From: an uncultured Bacteroidales bacterium
GTDB lineage: Bacteria > Bacteroidota > Bacteroidia > Bacteroidales > F082
Assembly: GCA_905233685.1 (NCBI GenBank)
Contig: CAJOEZ010000032.1
Coordinates: forward strand, 1-36,214
DNA length: 36,214 bases
Direction of reading: 5' to 3'
Below, one piece after another: positions 1-8,358 of the stretch. Positions within the stretch are counted from its first letter, which is position 1. The number at the start of each line of letters is the position of its first letter. Below the pieces are notes generated by a model, which saw only the letters and a program-made list of their open reading frames with translations, was not told where the DNA came from and made no database searches. A program made the translations under genes and the position numbers.

Positions 1-2976
1 CCCATTTGGGTTACTGGAAACGAAACCATTTGGATAGTCTGGCAAGCCGAACAGCCGTTGTCACCTTGGCACATGGGCGTTTGCGGCGACATCGACCCCA
101 GCGGCAACGGAATATGGGCATGGAACGGAACCCAGTGGGATCAAATTTGGTTTTCGACAGGCGACTGGATGGTGAAGACCTATTTCAACTGGGACGAACC
201 GCAACCCCAAGACGTTTATGTCTCGGGCAACCACTTTACCACGGGCAAAGTATTGAAAAACAACACGCTGTTATACAGCATCACCGACAGCATCGATATT
301 CAGTTGAAAGGCATCCAAGTGGCGGAAGACGGGACGGTTTACGGAGCCGGATATGCTTACAACAGCTCTGAGAATCGTGGCAAGGTTTGGATGAACGACT
401 CGTGCATATTCACTGCCGACACCAACACCTATTTCGACCACATTGCTCTCAATGGCAACAATTGGATTGTGGCTGGCCTCAACAACGTTTGGCAAAACGG
501 CGAGCTCCTTTATTCCTACTGCCACGGAGAAGATGAGTGCCACATTCATAGTTTGGCCATTGACACAACAATGGGCGACATTTATGCAGGCGGTGCCATC
601 TCCTTCAATAGCGACTCCCTCTTTCAAGCCTGCGTTTGGAAAAACGACACGGTCCTTTGGATAGAAGATACCCTTTCAAGCGTCCAAAGCATCTGTTTCG
701 ACGGCGGAGACCTCTATGCGGCGGGGTTCAAGGTTGAAAACGACTCCCTTTCCTACGGTGTCATTTGGCAAAACGACTCCATCATCTACCAAATGGATAA
801 TGCCAACTTCGGGCACATCGCAGCATTTGACGGCAGCATTTATTGGACAGGGATTTCCATGACAGATACAGTCGTTCATATTTGGCAAGACGGCGAGGTT
901 TTATACGCCTTGCCCGATCTTTCCGGGATTAACAATTTGGTCGTCAACGAGAACGGAGTATATTATACTGATGCACAAACGGTCTATAAAGACGGAGAAG
1001 TCCTGTTTCAGCCTGAAGAGTGCATCATCACCGGCCTCGTCGTGAAGCCTGCACCTCCCGTTCCGACCTTCACCCTCACCGTGGAATCCGCCCACCCCGA
1101 TTGGGGTTCCGTCATCGGCGGAGGCGAATACCTTTATGGCGACACCGCCACCATTGAAGCTATATCAAACGTTGGTTGCGAGTTCCTATATTGGAACGAC
1201 AGCATTACCGACAACCCTCGCGATGTCATCGTGTTGAGCGACAGTACTTTCATTGCCCATTTTGGCCTGATTGACTACCTGATTGAAACCTCGGCCTTAC
1301 CTGCCGAAGGCGGCACCGTAACCCCAGGAGGCGTTTACCATTACGGCGAGACGATTACCCTTGAAGCCACACCCAACCTCGGCTATGTCTTCGATGGATG
1401 GAACGATGGCAACCTCGACAATCCTCGCGAGGTCATCGTATTGAGTGACAGCACTTTCATCGCCCATTTCAGCATCGGGGAATACCTCATTGAGACGGCG
1501 GTGACTCCTGCCGGCGTAGGCTATGTCACTGGCGGCGGAATGTATTACTATGGCGACACTGTACAACTTGAGGCTTTCGGTAACTTAGGGTTTGAGTTCA
1601 TCGAATGGACCGACGGCAACACCGACAATCCTCGCACTGTCATTGTCACTGGAGACGCACTCTACACGGCACACATTGGTGTACAGCAATGCGCCATCAA
1701 AGCCGAGGTAACCCCCGAAGGCGCTGGAACGGTTGACGGACAAGGTACTTACGGATACGGCGAAATCATCCAGCTGATGGCCCGTAACAACCCAGGCTTT
1801 GTGTTTACCCAATGGGGCGATGGTGTGTTGCAAAATCCGCGCAGTATATTCGTTGAGGGCAATGCGACCTATATTGCCGAATTCAACCGACTGGAATACG
1901 AAATCACCACTCTGAGCAACCCCGAGGAAGGTGGCACGGTAAGTGGCGGTGGCACCTACTACTACGGCGACACCATCACCCTGACGGCTACGCCTAACGA
2001 CAACTACATCTTCCTTTGCTGGAGCGACGGCAACACTACCAATCCGCGCACAGTAATCGTGAAAAGAGATGCAGAATACATTGCCCTATTCTACCAAAAC
2101 GGAGTGCCCGAATATACGGTGAACGTCGTCAGTAATGACACTGAATTGGGTTCTGTCGAGGGCGGCGGCACCTATCCTGAGGGCGCCACTGTGCAAATCA
2201 GCGCAATACCCAACGAAAACGCCTACTTCAAACAATGGAACGACGGCGACCAACACAACCCGCGCCTGATTACCGTCACGCAAGACACCACCTTTACCGC
2301 TTTCTTCATTGAGATGGATTTGTATTATACCATCGAGGTAAAATCCGACAACCTCCTGATGGGTTCGGTTTACGGCAGCGGCCAATTCCCTGCCAACACC
2401 GTCATCAGCATCGGTGCCAGCCCCAACCCTGGATTCCAGTTCGTTAGTTGGCAAGATGGCAACACTGACAACCCACGCACTGTCACTGTCACCGAAAACG
2501 CCATCTATATAGCGTCCTTCGAGATAAAGCCTGTGCAGACCTACACCATCACCGTGTATTATGAAGAGACACAAGGTTTTGTGCTTGGGGCGGGTGTTTA
2601 CGAGGAAGGCAGCACGGCCACCCTCGCTGCCATTCCTGCCGACGACTACAAGTTCATCAAATGGAGCGACAACAGCACCGAGAACCCAAGGGAAATCATC
2701 GTCACCCAAGACATTGTCTTGGCCGCATTCTTCAATACCACAGGCGTGGATGAATATGACGGCGCCCTGATTCGCCTCTACCCCAACCCTGCCAACGACA
2801 GAATCCATCTTGAAGGCATCGAAGAAGAGACCGAGATCAGCTTTTTCAACGCCCAAGGCATTTTGGTCAAGACGCTGATTCTCAGCAGCGACGCTGACAT
2901 CGCCATCGGCGACTTGGCTCCGGGTCTTTACCTCATGCGCCTCGGCAGGCGGGCAGTCAAATTCGTGAAACACTGA
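1..2976 (+). CDS. Secreted multi-repeat protein with InlB-type B-repeats and type IX sorting domain (5' partial)
   Basis: The frame is open from the first base, so the true start lies upstream; 991 residues are visible. Residues 1 to about 350 form a propeller-like region in which a motif such as VWxND.xLY and a DGxxYxAG segment recur roughly every 45-50 residues. From about nt 1066 to 2736 there are eight tandem units of about 70 residues with a core of GGGxYxYGDT, a W-DG segment, NPR and a closing AxF; these match the divergent InlB B-repeat type. The last about 75 residues (from nt 2740) start with LYPNPAND and contain PGLYLMRL, the pattern of the C-terminal type IX secretion (Por) sorting domain, which is cleaved during export. 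The protein is therefore expected on the cell surface or outside the cell. No catalytic domain is visible, so adhesion or a structural role is an inference. The neighbouring gene is convergent and unrelated. Confidence 0.88.
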   Translation, partial: PIWVTGNETIWIVWQAEQPLSPWHMGVCGDIDPSGNGIWAWNGTQWDQIWFSTGDWMVKTYFNWDEPQPQDVYVSGNHFTTGKVLKNNTLLYSITDSIDIQLKGIQVAEDGTVYGAGYAYNSSENRGKVWMNDSCIFTADTNTYFDHIALNGNNWIVAGLNNVWQNGELLYSYCHGEDECHIHSLAIDTTMGDIYAGGAISFNSDSLFQACVWKNDTVLWIEDTLSSVQSICFDGGDLYAAGFKVENDSLSYGVIWQNDSIIYQMDNANFGHIAAFDGSIYWTGISMTDTVVHIWQDGEVLYALPDLSGINNLVVNENGVYYTDAQTVYKDGEVLFQPEECIITGLVVKPAPPVPTFTLTVESAHPDWGSVIGGGEYLYGDTATIEAISNVGCEFLYWNDSITDNPRDVIVLSDSTFIAHFGLIDYLIETSALPAEGGTVTPGGVYHYGETITLEATPNLGYVFDGWNDGNLDNPREVIVLSDSTFIAHFSIGEYLIETAVTPAGVGYVTGGGMYYYGDTVQLEAFGNLGFEFIEWTDGNTDNPRTVIVTGDALYTAHIGVQQCAIKAEVTPEGAGTVDGQGTYGYGEIIQLMARNNPGFVFTQWGDGVLQNPRSIFVEGNATYIAEFNRLEYEITTLSNPEEGGTVSGGGTYYYGDTITLTATPNDNYIFLCWSDGNTTNPRTVIVKRDAEYIALFYQNGVPEYTVNVVSNDTELGSVEGGGTYPEGATVQISAIPNENAYFKQWNDGDQHNPRLITVTQDTTFTAFFIEMDLYYTIEVKSDNLLMGSVYGSGQFPANTVISIGASPNPGFQFVSWQDGNTDNPRTVTVTENAIYIASFEIKPVQTYTITVYYEETQGFVLGAGVYEEGSTATLAAIPADDYKFIKWSDNSTENPREIIVTQDIVLAAFFNTTGVDEYDGALIRLYPNPANDRIHLEGIEEETEISFFNAQGILVKTLILSSDADIAIGDLAPGLYLMRLGRRAVKFVKH

Positions 2977-2996
2977 CCTTCGGGTCAACCCAAATT

Positions 2997-3031
2997 AAAA
3001 AGGCGGCCTTCCTGATTGGAGGTCGCCTTTC
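2997..3031. terminator. Bidirectional terminator between convergent genes
   Basis: The arms AAAGGCGGCC and GGAGGTCGCCTTT pair with G-T wobbles around a short loop, with an A-run on the left and T's on the right. It lies between the stop at 2976 and the convergent stop at 3053, so it can serve both. A smaller hairpin, TGACC-TTCG-GGTCA (2974-2987), starts on the stop codon itself and has a stable UUCG loop. Confidence 0.75.
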
Positions 3032-3052
3032 TCGTATAAACCATTAAAACTA

Positions 3053-4069
3053 CTATCTCTTTTCCCAAAATGTTTTAAAATCCTCATAATTCTTTGCCAG
3101 CAAAGCGGGTGCATCCAAGCCATAAGGACACTTCTCGCTGCAGGCGTTGCAGTGCTTGCACTTCTCAATCAACTTCATGTTCTCCGCCCATTCTTCGGTC
3201 AGATAGACGCTCAGCGGGGCGCGACGCAGCAGCAGGCTCATGCGGGCACAATCGTTGATTTTGATACCCACCGGGCAAGGCATACAATAGCCACAACCAC
3301 GGCAAAACTCAGACCCAAGTTCATTGCGTTCCTTCTCAATCTTGCGCCAAGACATGGAGGTCAGCTCCGGCTCATGTTCCTGATAAGAAATGAACTCGTC
3401 CAACTCGCTTTCGCGCTGAATGCCCCAAATGGGCAAAGCATGGTCATATTGGTTAAGGAAGGCATAAGCCAAGGCCGAATCGGTAATTAGGCCACCCGCC
3501 ATGGCTTTCATGCAAATAAAGCCCATGTTATGCTTGTGGCACGACTCCACAATCTTCAAGTCGTCTTCCGAAGAGAGATATGAGAACGGATACTGAATCG
3601 TGTCGTAGCAGTCGCGCTCGATGGCCTCCAAAGCCACTGACTGGCGGTGATTGCTAATGCCGATGAAACGTATCTTTCCCTGTCGTTTGGCCACTTTCAT
3701 GGCGTCATACAAGCCCTGTTTGTCGCCCGGACGTGGACAGTAGTCAGGGTTATGAAACTGATATAAGTCAAGATAGTCAGTCCTTAGGTTTCTCAATGTC
3801 GTATGCAGCTCTTTCCAGAAGTCCTCCACCGTGGTGGCAGCCGTCTTGGAGGCCAGAATCACCTTGTTTCTCCTATCGGCAAAGGCGGCACCCAACTTCT
3901 CCTCGCTATCCGTATAAAACCGCGCCGTATCATAAAAATCGATACCATGGTCTAATGCTTTCTGTAACAAATAAATAGCTTCCTTTTCGCTAATGCGTTG
4001 AATTGGAAGTGCCCCAAAACCGTTTTTGTTGACCTTCAGGTTGGTTTTGCCTAATGTGATGATTTTCAT
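3053..4069 (-). CDS. Aldo/keto reductase with C-terminal ferredoxin-like [4Fe-4S] domain
   Basis: A 338-residue protein of the aldo/keto reductase family (NAD(P)H-dependent carbonyl reduction in a TIM barrel, cytoplasmic). The catalytic tetrad is readable as D47, Y52 (DTARFYTD), K75 (ASKTA) and H106 (LYQFHN). The C-terminal third departs from plain AKRs: CRGCGYCMPCP at about 257-267 and CKHCNACSEKCP near residue 305 are two four-cysteine clusters of the bacterial ferredoxin type. This architecture is common in anaerobes, where the iron-sulfur part probably couples the barrel to electron carriers. The substrate cannot be read from the sequence. It is transcribed alone, divergent from aroQ, and ends at a bidirectional terminator. 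Confidence 0.9.
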   Translation of the reverse strand: MKIITLGKTNLKVNKNGFGALPIQRISEKEAIYLLQKALDHGIDFYDTARFYTDSEEKLGAAFADRRNKVILASKTAATTVEDFWKELHTTLRNLRTDYLDLYQFHNPDYCPRPGDKQGLYDAMKVAKRQGKIRFIGISNHRQSVALEAIERDCYDTIQYPFSYLSSEDDLKIVESCHKHNMGFICMKAMAGGLITDSALAYAFLNQYDHALPIWGIQRESELDEFISYQEHEPELTSMSWRKIEKERNELGSEFCRGCGYCMPCPVGIKINDCARMSLLLRRAPLSVYLTEEWAENMKLIEKCKHCNACSEKCPYGLDAPALLAKNYEDFKTFWEKR

Positions 4070-4089
4070 GGCTTAACTCTTTAGCGTTA

Positions 4090-4097
4090 CAAAAATA
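4090..4097 (-). promoter_or_regulatory. Bacteroidetes-type -7 box for the aldo/keto reductase
   Basis: On the minus strand the sequence is TATTTTTG, an exact TAnnTTTG match, 20 nt before the ATG at 4069. The -33 element is weak (an ATTG 15 nt further upstream). Confidence 0.5.
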
Positions 4098-4179
4098 CAA
4101 AAAGAATTGATACAATTTCCTTTTTCCTCAAAAAAAATTTTTTTGTTCTTGAAGGAGCCTTTTTCCCGACCAAAATGCC

Positions 4180-4187
4180 TATTTTTG
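4180..4187 (+). promoter_or_regulatory. Bacteroidetes-type -7 box for aroQ
   Basis: TATTTTTG fits TAnnTTTG and ends 15 nt before the ATG at 4203, which implies a very short leader. No clear -33 triplet is seen at the usual 19 nt spacing. Confidence 0.45.
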
Positions 4188-4202
4188 CAAAAACTATATA
4201 CG

Positions 4203-4616
4203 ATGCGTATTCTCATCATCAACGGGCCTAATCTCAACTTGCTGGGCCGACGCGAGCCTGAAATCTACGGCAGGGTTTCCTTCGAGGACTATTTGTTCCA
4301 CCTCCGCAAACAGTTTCCGCAACACGAGCTGTCGTACTACCAATCCAACCACGAAGGTTGCCTCATCGACAAGCTTCAAGAGGCCGACGGCACTTTCGAT
4401 GCCGTAGTAATGAATCCAGGAGCTTATGCCCACACCTCCATCGCTTTGGCCGACTGCATCCGCTCCATCAACATTCCTGTGGTGGAAGTGCACATTTCGG
4501 ACATTTCGAAAAGGGAACCTTACCGCCAGCATTCCTATACGGCCGAGGCTTGTAAAGCGCATTTTGTCGGTTTTGGTTTGGAAGGCTACGACATGGCCAT
4601 TACCTTTTTAGGCTGA
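4203..4616 (+). CDS. aroQ: 3-dehydroquinate dehydratase, type II
   Basis: 137 residues, the usual size for type II dehydroquinase, which converts 3-dehydroquinate to 3-dehydroshikimate in the shikimate pathway. The family landmarks are present: INGPNLNLLGRREPEIYG at the N-terminus with the catalytic tyrosine in the IYG segment, NPGAYAHTS in the middle, and HISDISKREPYRQHS with the active-site histidine and arginines. The frame stays open upstream to 4107, but that extension is AT-rich with no family similarity and covers the promoter, so the ATG at 4203 directly before RILIINGPN is chosen. Its last 9 nt overlap the convergent glycosyltransferase gene. Confidence 0.95.
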   Translation: MRILIINGPNLNLLGRREPEIYGRVSFEDYLFHLRKQFPQHELSYYQSNHEGCLIDKLQEADGTFDAVVMNPGAYAHTSIALADCIRSINIPVVEVHISDISKREPYRQHSYTAEACKAHFVGFGLEGYDMAITFLG

Positions 4617-5633
4617 AAAATCCTTCGCATTCAGGTCGCTGAACTTGTGTTTGCCCATTACCACGCTCTCAAAAACGATATTTTTTTGATAAATACAGCT
4701 CACCCGCTTGCGAACCGCCTTTTTCCGCTTCTCACGCAAAGTTTTTAAGCGTTTGTAGAAATCCCAATGCGCCTTGAAGACCATTCGGAAGTCCTTCGGG
4801 CAACGCTCGAAGAGGAACTTGAATGCCGCCACCCAGTCGAGGAAAATGCGGTACAGTATGATACGTTTTACATGCCCTTCCGGCAAGTTTTTCACCAAAA
4901 CGGAAAGGTTGTTCCTGAAGTTCAAGTATGTCTTTCGAGGCGAGTTTTTCGGCAAAGTGCCTCCTCCGATGTGATACACCACCGATTGCGGGCAGCAATA
5001 CACCTTGTAACCTGCATTTTTCAATCGCCAACACAGGTCAATTTCTTCCATGTGGGCGAAAAAGCTGTCGTCGAGGCCGCCCATTTGATGATACAAGTCG
5101 GCGCGGACAAACATGCAAGCACCCGTGGCCCAAAACACCTCCATCGGCTCATCGTACTGGCCTTTGTCCGCTTCCAAATGCTGGAAAATACGCCCGCGAC
5201 AGAACGGATAACCGTACTTGTCAATGAAACCTCCACAAGCACCGGCATATTCAAATTCCTCAGGTCGGTAATACGACCGAATCTTGGGCTGACAGGCCGC
5301 AATCTGCGGGTCGGCGTCCATTAGGGCGATGACAGGCTCTATCCAATTTTGGGTCACCTCTATATCCGAATTGAGCAACACATAATACTGAGCCTCAATC
5401 TGTTGCAAGGCAAGGTTATAGCCCGTTGAAAAGCCGTCGTTGCTCCCGTTTTCAATCACGCGAATGTTGGGGAAACAGTCGTGCATCAGTTCCAAAGAGT
5501 CGTCGGTCGAAGCATTGTCGGCCACGATGATTTCCACCATCTCGGGATTGCAGTTGGCGATCACGGTCGGCAGGAACTTCTCAAGGAATCGTCCTCCGTT
5601 GTAGTTTAATATGACAACGGCAACTTTCTTCAT
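4608..5633 (-). CDS. Family 2 glycosyltransferase
   Basis: 341 residues. The N-terminal half is a GT-A fold: VVILNYNGG, then IIVADNASTDDS (nucleotide-sugar binding), then LLNSDIEV (the DxD-like metal site). Further on come GFIDKYGYPF, FWATGACMFVRADLY and HMEEIDLCWRLKNAGY, the set found in rhamnosyltransferase-like GT2 enzymes of envelope polysaccharide synthesis. The C-terminus is basic and lacks a clear membrane segment. An upstream in-frame ATG at 5663 exists, but the ATG at 5633 is preferred because it overlaps the upstream stop as ATGA, which indicates translational coupling to the acyltransferase gene. Donor sugar and acceptor are unknown. Confidence 0.88.
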   Translation of the reverse strand: MKKVAVVILNYNGGRFLEKFLPTVIANCNPEMVEIIVADNASTDDSLELMHDCFPNIRVIENGSNDGFSTGYNLALQQIEAQYYVLLNSDIEVTQNWIEPVIALMDADPQIAACQPKIRSYYRPEEFEYAGACGGFIDKYGYPFCRGRIFQHLEADKGQYDEPMEVFWATGACMFVRADLYHQMGGLDDSFFAHMEEIDLCWRLKNAGYKVYCCPQSVVYHIGGGTLPKNSPRKTYLNFRNNLSVLVKNLPEGHVKRIILYRIFLDWVAAFKFLFERCPKDFRMVFKAHWDFYKRLKTLREKRKKAVRKRVSCIYQKNIVFESVVMGKHKFSDLNAKDFSA

Positions 5634-6511
5634 TCCGAGGTTTGTTTTCGTGTGTGTTTCCATCTTCTATGCGACCACAACCAGTTGTCGGGCTGTTCGT
5701 GGATGAACCGCTCGATGTGTTGGGAATACTGTTCCATGATTTCGCCTTTCCCCGTGGATTTCGGGTCATCGGTGACCAGGTGGAAGGTCAACTCATAACG
5801 GCCTCTTCCCTGCCGTTTCATGTCCACGAAGACCACGGCATAGTCGAGGAACTTCGACATGCGCTCCAAGCCTGTAAACCAGCACGTTTCCTGGTTTAGG
5901 AACTGGTTCCAATAATCTGACTCCAAGCCGAAAGAAGTCTGGTCGGCCAATAACAGTACTGCATCCAAAGTGCCGCTGCGACGCGCCAAAGTCCGCAAAG
6001 CCGCGTCAGACTCAATCATCTCCACGGGAAGGCTCGTGCGCAAATCCAGGATGAACTTTTCGAAATCGGGGTTCTTCACCTTTTTATAAATGGCCATGGG
6101 ATGGTGCCCCGAAAAGGTCTGCATCCGCTTGCCGAACCATTCCCAGTTGCCCGAATGCGGGATGGCGAAAAATAGGCTCTTCTGCCGTACATACAGCGTT
6201 TCGACCACTTCGGGGTTGGTAACAGCAATATGTTGTTTAATATCATCGACCGTCATCCTCTTGAGCTTGCATGTCTCCACCACCAAATCGCAGAGGTTAC
6301 GGTAAAAGCGCTTCTCAATCGCTTTAATCTCTGTCAGGTCTTTTTCGGGAAACGAACGCAACAGATTCTGCCTGACCACTTTACGGCGATAATGCGCCAC
6401 ATGGTAAACCATGAAGAAATAAAAATCGGAGCGCAGATACAAAAGCCAAAACGGGCTTATCGACAAGCAATAAGCCCAAAACTTCACCAACGAAAACCCG
6501 ATTTTTCTCAT
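5630..6511 (-). CDS. Lipid A biosynthesis (KDO)2-lipid IVA acyltransferase-like protein, LpxL/HtrB family
   Basis: 293 residues, the usual length for the LpxL/LpxM family, which adds a secondary fatty acid to the lipid A precursor at the inner membrane. The catalytic H-x4-E is in PHSGNWEWFG, and LLLADQTSF matches the second conserved block. A hydrophobic N-terminal stretch (FSLVKFWAYCLSISPFWLLY) is the expected membrane anchor. It starts 3 nt after the stop of the GWxTD gene and overlaps the glycosyltransferase start as ATGA, so the three genes are one operon and probably act on the envelope together. The exact acyl chain and acceptor are not readable. Confidence 0.88.
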   Translation of the reverse strand: MRKIGFSLVKFWAYCLSISPFWLLYLRSDFYFFMVYHVAHYRRKVVRQNLLRSFPEKDLTEIKAIEKRFYRNLCDLVVETCKLKRMTVDDIKQHIAVTNPEVVETLYVRQKSLFFAIPHSGNWEWFGKRMQTFSGHHPMAIYKKVKNPDFEKFILDLRTSLPVEMIESDAALRTLARRSGTLDAVLLLADQTSFGLESDYWNQFLNQETCWFTGLERMSKFLDYAVVFVDMKRQGRGRYELTFHLVTDDPKSTGKGEIMEQYSQHIERFIHEQPDNWLWSHRRWKHTRKQTSE

Positions 6512-6514
6512 CGT

Positions 6515-7987
6515 TTATCTTGGATTGTCATATAGGTCACCGGCGTGCGAGCCCCACATGTTCTCGTACTTCGTCTGGTCGACGCCTTGGTCGTAGCCCA
6601 CACCATAGACGCGGGAATAAACCTCCAACTCCCAGCGCGGATTGTTGACCTCACCAATCACATCGGAATGAATCAGGTGGTAGTCATTGGTCGACTCGTC
6701 CTTCGACATGAAAACGAAGCGCTTATTATGCTGGTTGGCCACCACATAATAATGCCAAATGGTGTAAGGATAAGCATTAGGCTCGCTGGGACGTTCCACA
6801 ATCTGGTCGGGCTGGCCGTATTTGAGGAAAACGTAGCCACGGTCGGAACGATAGCCGGGATACGAGGTCGTGCCAAACGACATATTGACGCGCTTCACGG
6901 CTCCGAGATAATCCTCCCAGGCCTTGGCAGGTGCCAAAGGAGCGCGCGTACTCCAGAAGTTGAACATAAACTGCTGCATGGTTTTCAAATCGTCTGACTT
7001 CACCAAACTCACGCAATAGTTGCGTTCCGCCTCGGAACAAACCGGATCCAAATACTTGATGAACTGCCGTAAGGTGTCAATGTCATCCATTTTGCTCACG
7101 AAGGTGTTGCTGATATCCACACCCGAAATGTCATCCATATCGTAGCCCACGCCGGGATTGCTGCGTTGGAAGAAGGCACTTTGGCTACAAATCAGGTTGT
7201 TGGTGCGGTCGCGCATCTCCACCACAAGGTAATAATTGCCCGAAGGCAAGTCTTTGATATCGATAGTGTTGAGCAAGACATTGGCCTTGCCTACATCGAA
7301 GCGCTTGTTGAAATTAAACTCACTCATCTTCGCCGACGACTCGCGCGACTCGATGTAGTAATTGACGAGGAACTTGCCTTCGTCATAGATTTTGTCGCTG
7401 TTGTATAGCTCGGCGTAGAACTTCAGCTTGCTGTCGGCGAGACCGTAGAACGGATACACCCTCGGCAGAAAATCGTAGCCGCTCTTAGTGCAGGCTGAGG
7501 GTTGCTCGGCCTTAGAATAGGAATCGAACAGGAGGATGTCTGAGATGGCAGGCGCGTTTTCAGGGAAGTTCACCTCAACCGTAATGGATTCGGTGGGCAA
7601 AGCCTCGCCGCTATTCAGGTCGGTGATTCCGATTTCCATCTGGTATTCGCCGTTGGGCAGCGAAAAGCGCTGTTGGTCGATGAAGGCGCCGTCAAGGTTG
7701 GATGTGTCGGTCACCACGGGGCTGTCGAGGGCGATTTTGGAGAAGTCGCACACTTTTCCGTCCTTCGAGAAGATGGTCGTGATTTCGACCGTAGCCTTGA
7801 ACTGGCCTGGTTCAAATTCTTTATAAACCGCCGAGCGGCAGTCGAAGGCGATGGCGTTTTCGACAAATGGTGTCAAGCCCGGAACATCATAAACCGTAGT
7901 GGAAAGATACGGTTTCAGCATCTTCACCTGTGCCATTGCAGCAGTGGCGAAAAGCATAATCATCAGAGTTGCAAATACTTTCTTCAT
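6515..7987 (-). CDS. GWxTD domain-type exported protein
   Basis: 490 residues from the ATG at 7987; the frame is open further upstream, but that part runs antisense through both tRNA genes and is not coding. Residues 1-20 (MKKVFATLMIM...AMAQ) form a signal peptide. The middle part looks like beta-sandwich segments (LPSGNYYLVVEMRDR and a similar stretch NGEYQMEIGI). The last about 130 residues hold the family core: FWSTRAPLAPAKAWEDYL, then GYRSDRGYVFLKYGQPDQI, then YTIWHYY. This corresponds to the GWxTD domain of Bacteroidetes, with the signature reading GYRSD instead of GWxTD. The function of the family is unknown; export and the operon with lipid A and glycosyl transferases suggest an envelope role. 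Confidence 0.82.
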   Translation of the reverse strand: MKKVFATLMIMLFATAAMAQVKMLKPYLSTTVYDVPGLTPFVENAIAFDCRSAVYKEFEPGQFKATVEITTIFSKDGKVCDFSKIALDSPVVTDTSNLDGAFIDQQRFSLPNGEYQMEIGITDLNSGEALPTESITVEVNFPENAPAISDILLFDSYSKAEQPSACTKSGYDFLPRVYPFYGLADSKLKFYAELYNSDKIYDEGKFLVNYYIESRESSAKMSEFNFNKRFDVGKANVLLNTIDIKDLPSGNYYLVVEMRDRTNNLICSQSAFFQRSNPGVGYDMDDISGVDISNTFVSKMDDIDTLRQFIKYLDPVCSEAERNYCVSLVKSDDLKTMQQFMFNFWSTRAPLAPAKAWEDYLGAVKRVNMSFGTTSYPGYRSDRGYVFLKYGQPDQIVERPSEPNAYPYTIWHYYVVANQHNKRFVFMSKDESTNDYHLIHSDVIGEVNNPRWELEVYSRVYGVGYDQGVDQTKYENMWGSHAGDLYDNPR

Positions 7988-8007
7988 TTTGATTTCAAAT
8001 TTTGCTA

Positions 8008-8015
8008 CAAAAATA
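8008..8015 (-). promoter_or_regulatory. -7 box of the GWxTD/acyltransferase/GT2 operon
   Basis: The minus strand reads TATTTTTG, an exact TAnnTTTG, 20 nt before the ATG at 7987. A TTTTTTTG lies 23 nt upstream, slightly too far for the best -33 spacing. Confidence 0.5.
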
Positions 8016-8092
8016 GTCAATCCGCGCGTATCAGAGGCCAAAAAAAGAAAAAAAATTTCGGTCCGTTTTTCGTCACCAAACGAAAAAAGTCG

Positions 8093-8100
8093 TACTTTTG
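8093..8100 (+). promoter_or_regulatory. -7 box of the tRNA-Ser pair
   Basis: TACTTTTG (TAnnTTTG) ends 4 nt before the first base of tRNA-Ser(TGA), so transcription would begin at or within a few bases of the mature 5' end. Confidence 0.55.
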
Positions 8101-8104
8101 CCGC

Positions 8105-8189
8105 GGAGATATGGCTGAGTGGTCGATAGCGGCGGTCTTGAAAACCGTTAAGCCGAAAGGCTTCGGGGGTTCGAATCCCTCTGTCTCCG
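8105..8189 (+). tRNA. tRNA-Ser (anticodon TGA)
   Basis: The acceptor stem GGAGATA/TGTCTCC has one G-T pair. The anticodon stem GCGGT/ACCGT closes the loop CTTGAAA with anticodon TGA. A long variable arm (AGCC-GAAA-GGCT) is typical of class II serine tRNAs, and the T-loop is TTCGAAT. The discriminator is G and CCA is not encoded. It reads UCA codons. Confidence 0.96.
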
Positions 8190-8199
8190 CAAGGTTTTT

Positions 8200-8285
8200 G
8201 GAGAGATGCCGGAGTGGTCGATCGGGGCGGTCTCGAAAACCGTTGAACGCTTTGCGTTCCAAGGGTTCGAATCCCTTTCTCTCCG
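8200..8285 (+). tRNA. tRNA-Ser (anticodon CGA)
   Basis: The acceptor GGAGAGA/TCTCTCC pairs perfectly. The anticodon loop CTCGAAA has anticodon CGA. The variable arm is AACGC-TTT-GCGTT, the T-loop is TTCGAAT, the discriminator is G and CCA is not encoded. It lies 10 nt after the first tRNA and is probably cotranscribed. Confidence 0.96.
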
Positions 8286-8290
8286 CTGAT

Positions 8291-8340
8291 AAATCGGTAT
8301 AACTTAATGATTATCAAAAAGTTGTACCGATTTTTATTTT
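8291..8340 (+). terminator. Terminator of the tRNA-Ser pair
   Basis: A 14-bp stem, AAATCGGTATAACT with AGTTGTACCGATTT (one G-T pair), is followed by a T-rich tail, 5 nt after the second tRNA. Confidence 0.8.
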
Positions 8341-8358
8341 ACCCATCTACCAAAAAAT

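Noticed and set aside
1066..2736. DNA-level tandem repeat or phase-variable region
   Set aside because: The eight units are similar only at the protein level; the DNA has diverged.
4107..4202. N-terminal extension of aroQ
   Set aside because: It covers the promoter box, has AT-rich low-complexity sequence, and the family starts at RILIINGPN.
7988..8317. Upstream extension of the GWxTD reading frame (110 codons)
   Set aside because: It runs antisense through both tRNA-Ser genes and a promoter; the signal peptide begins at the ATG at 7987.
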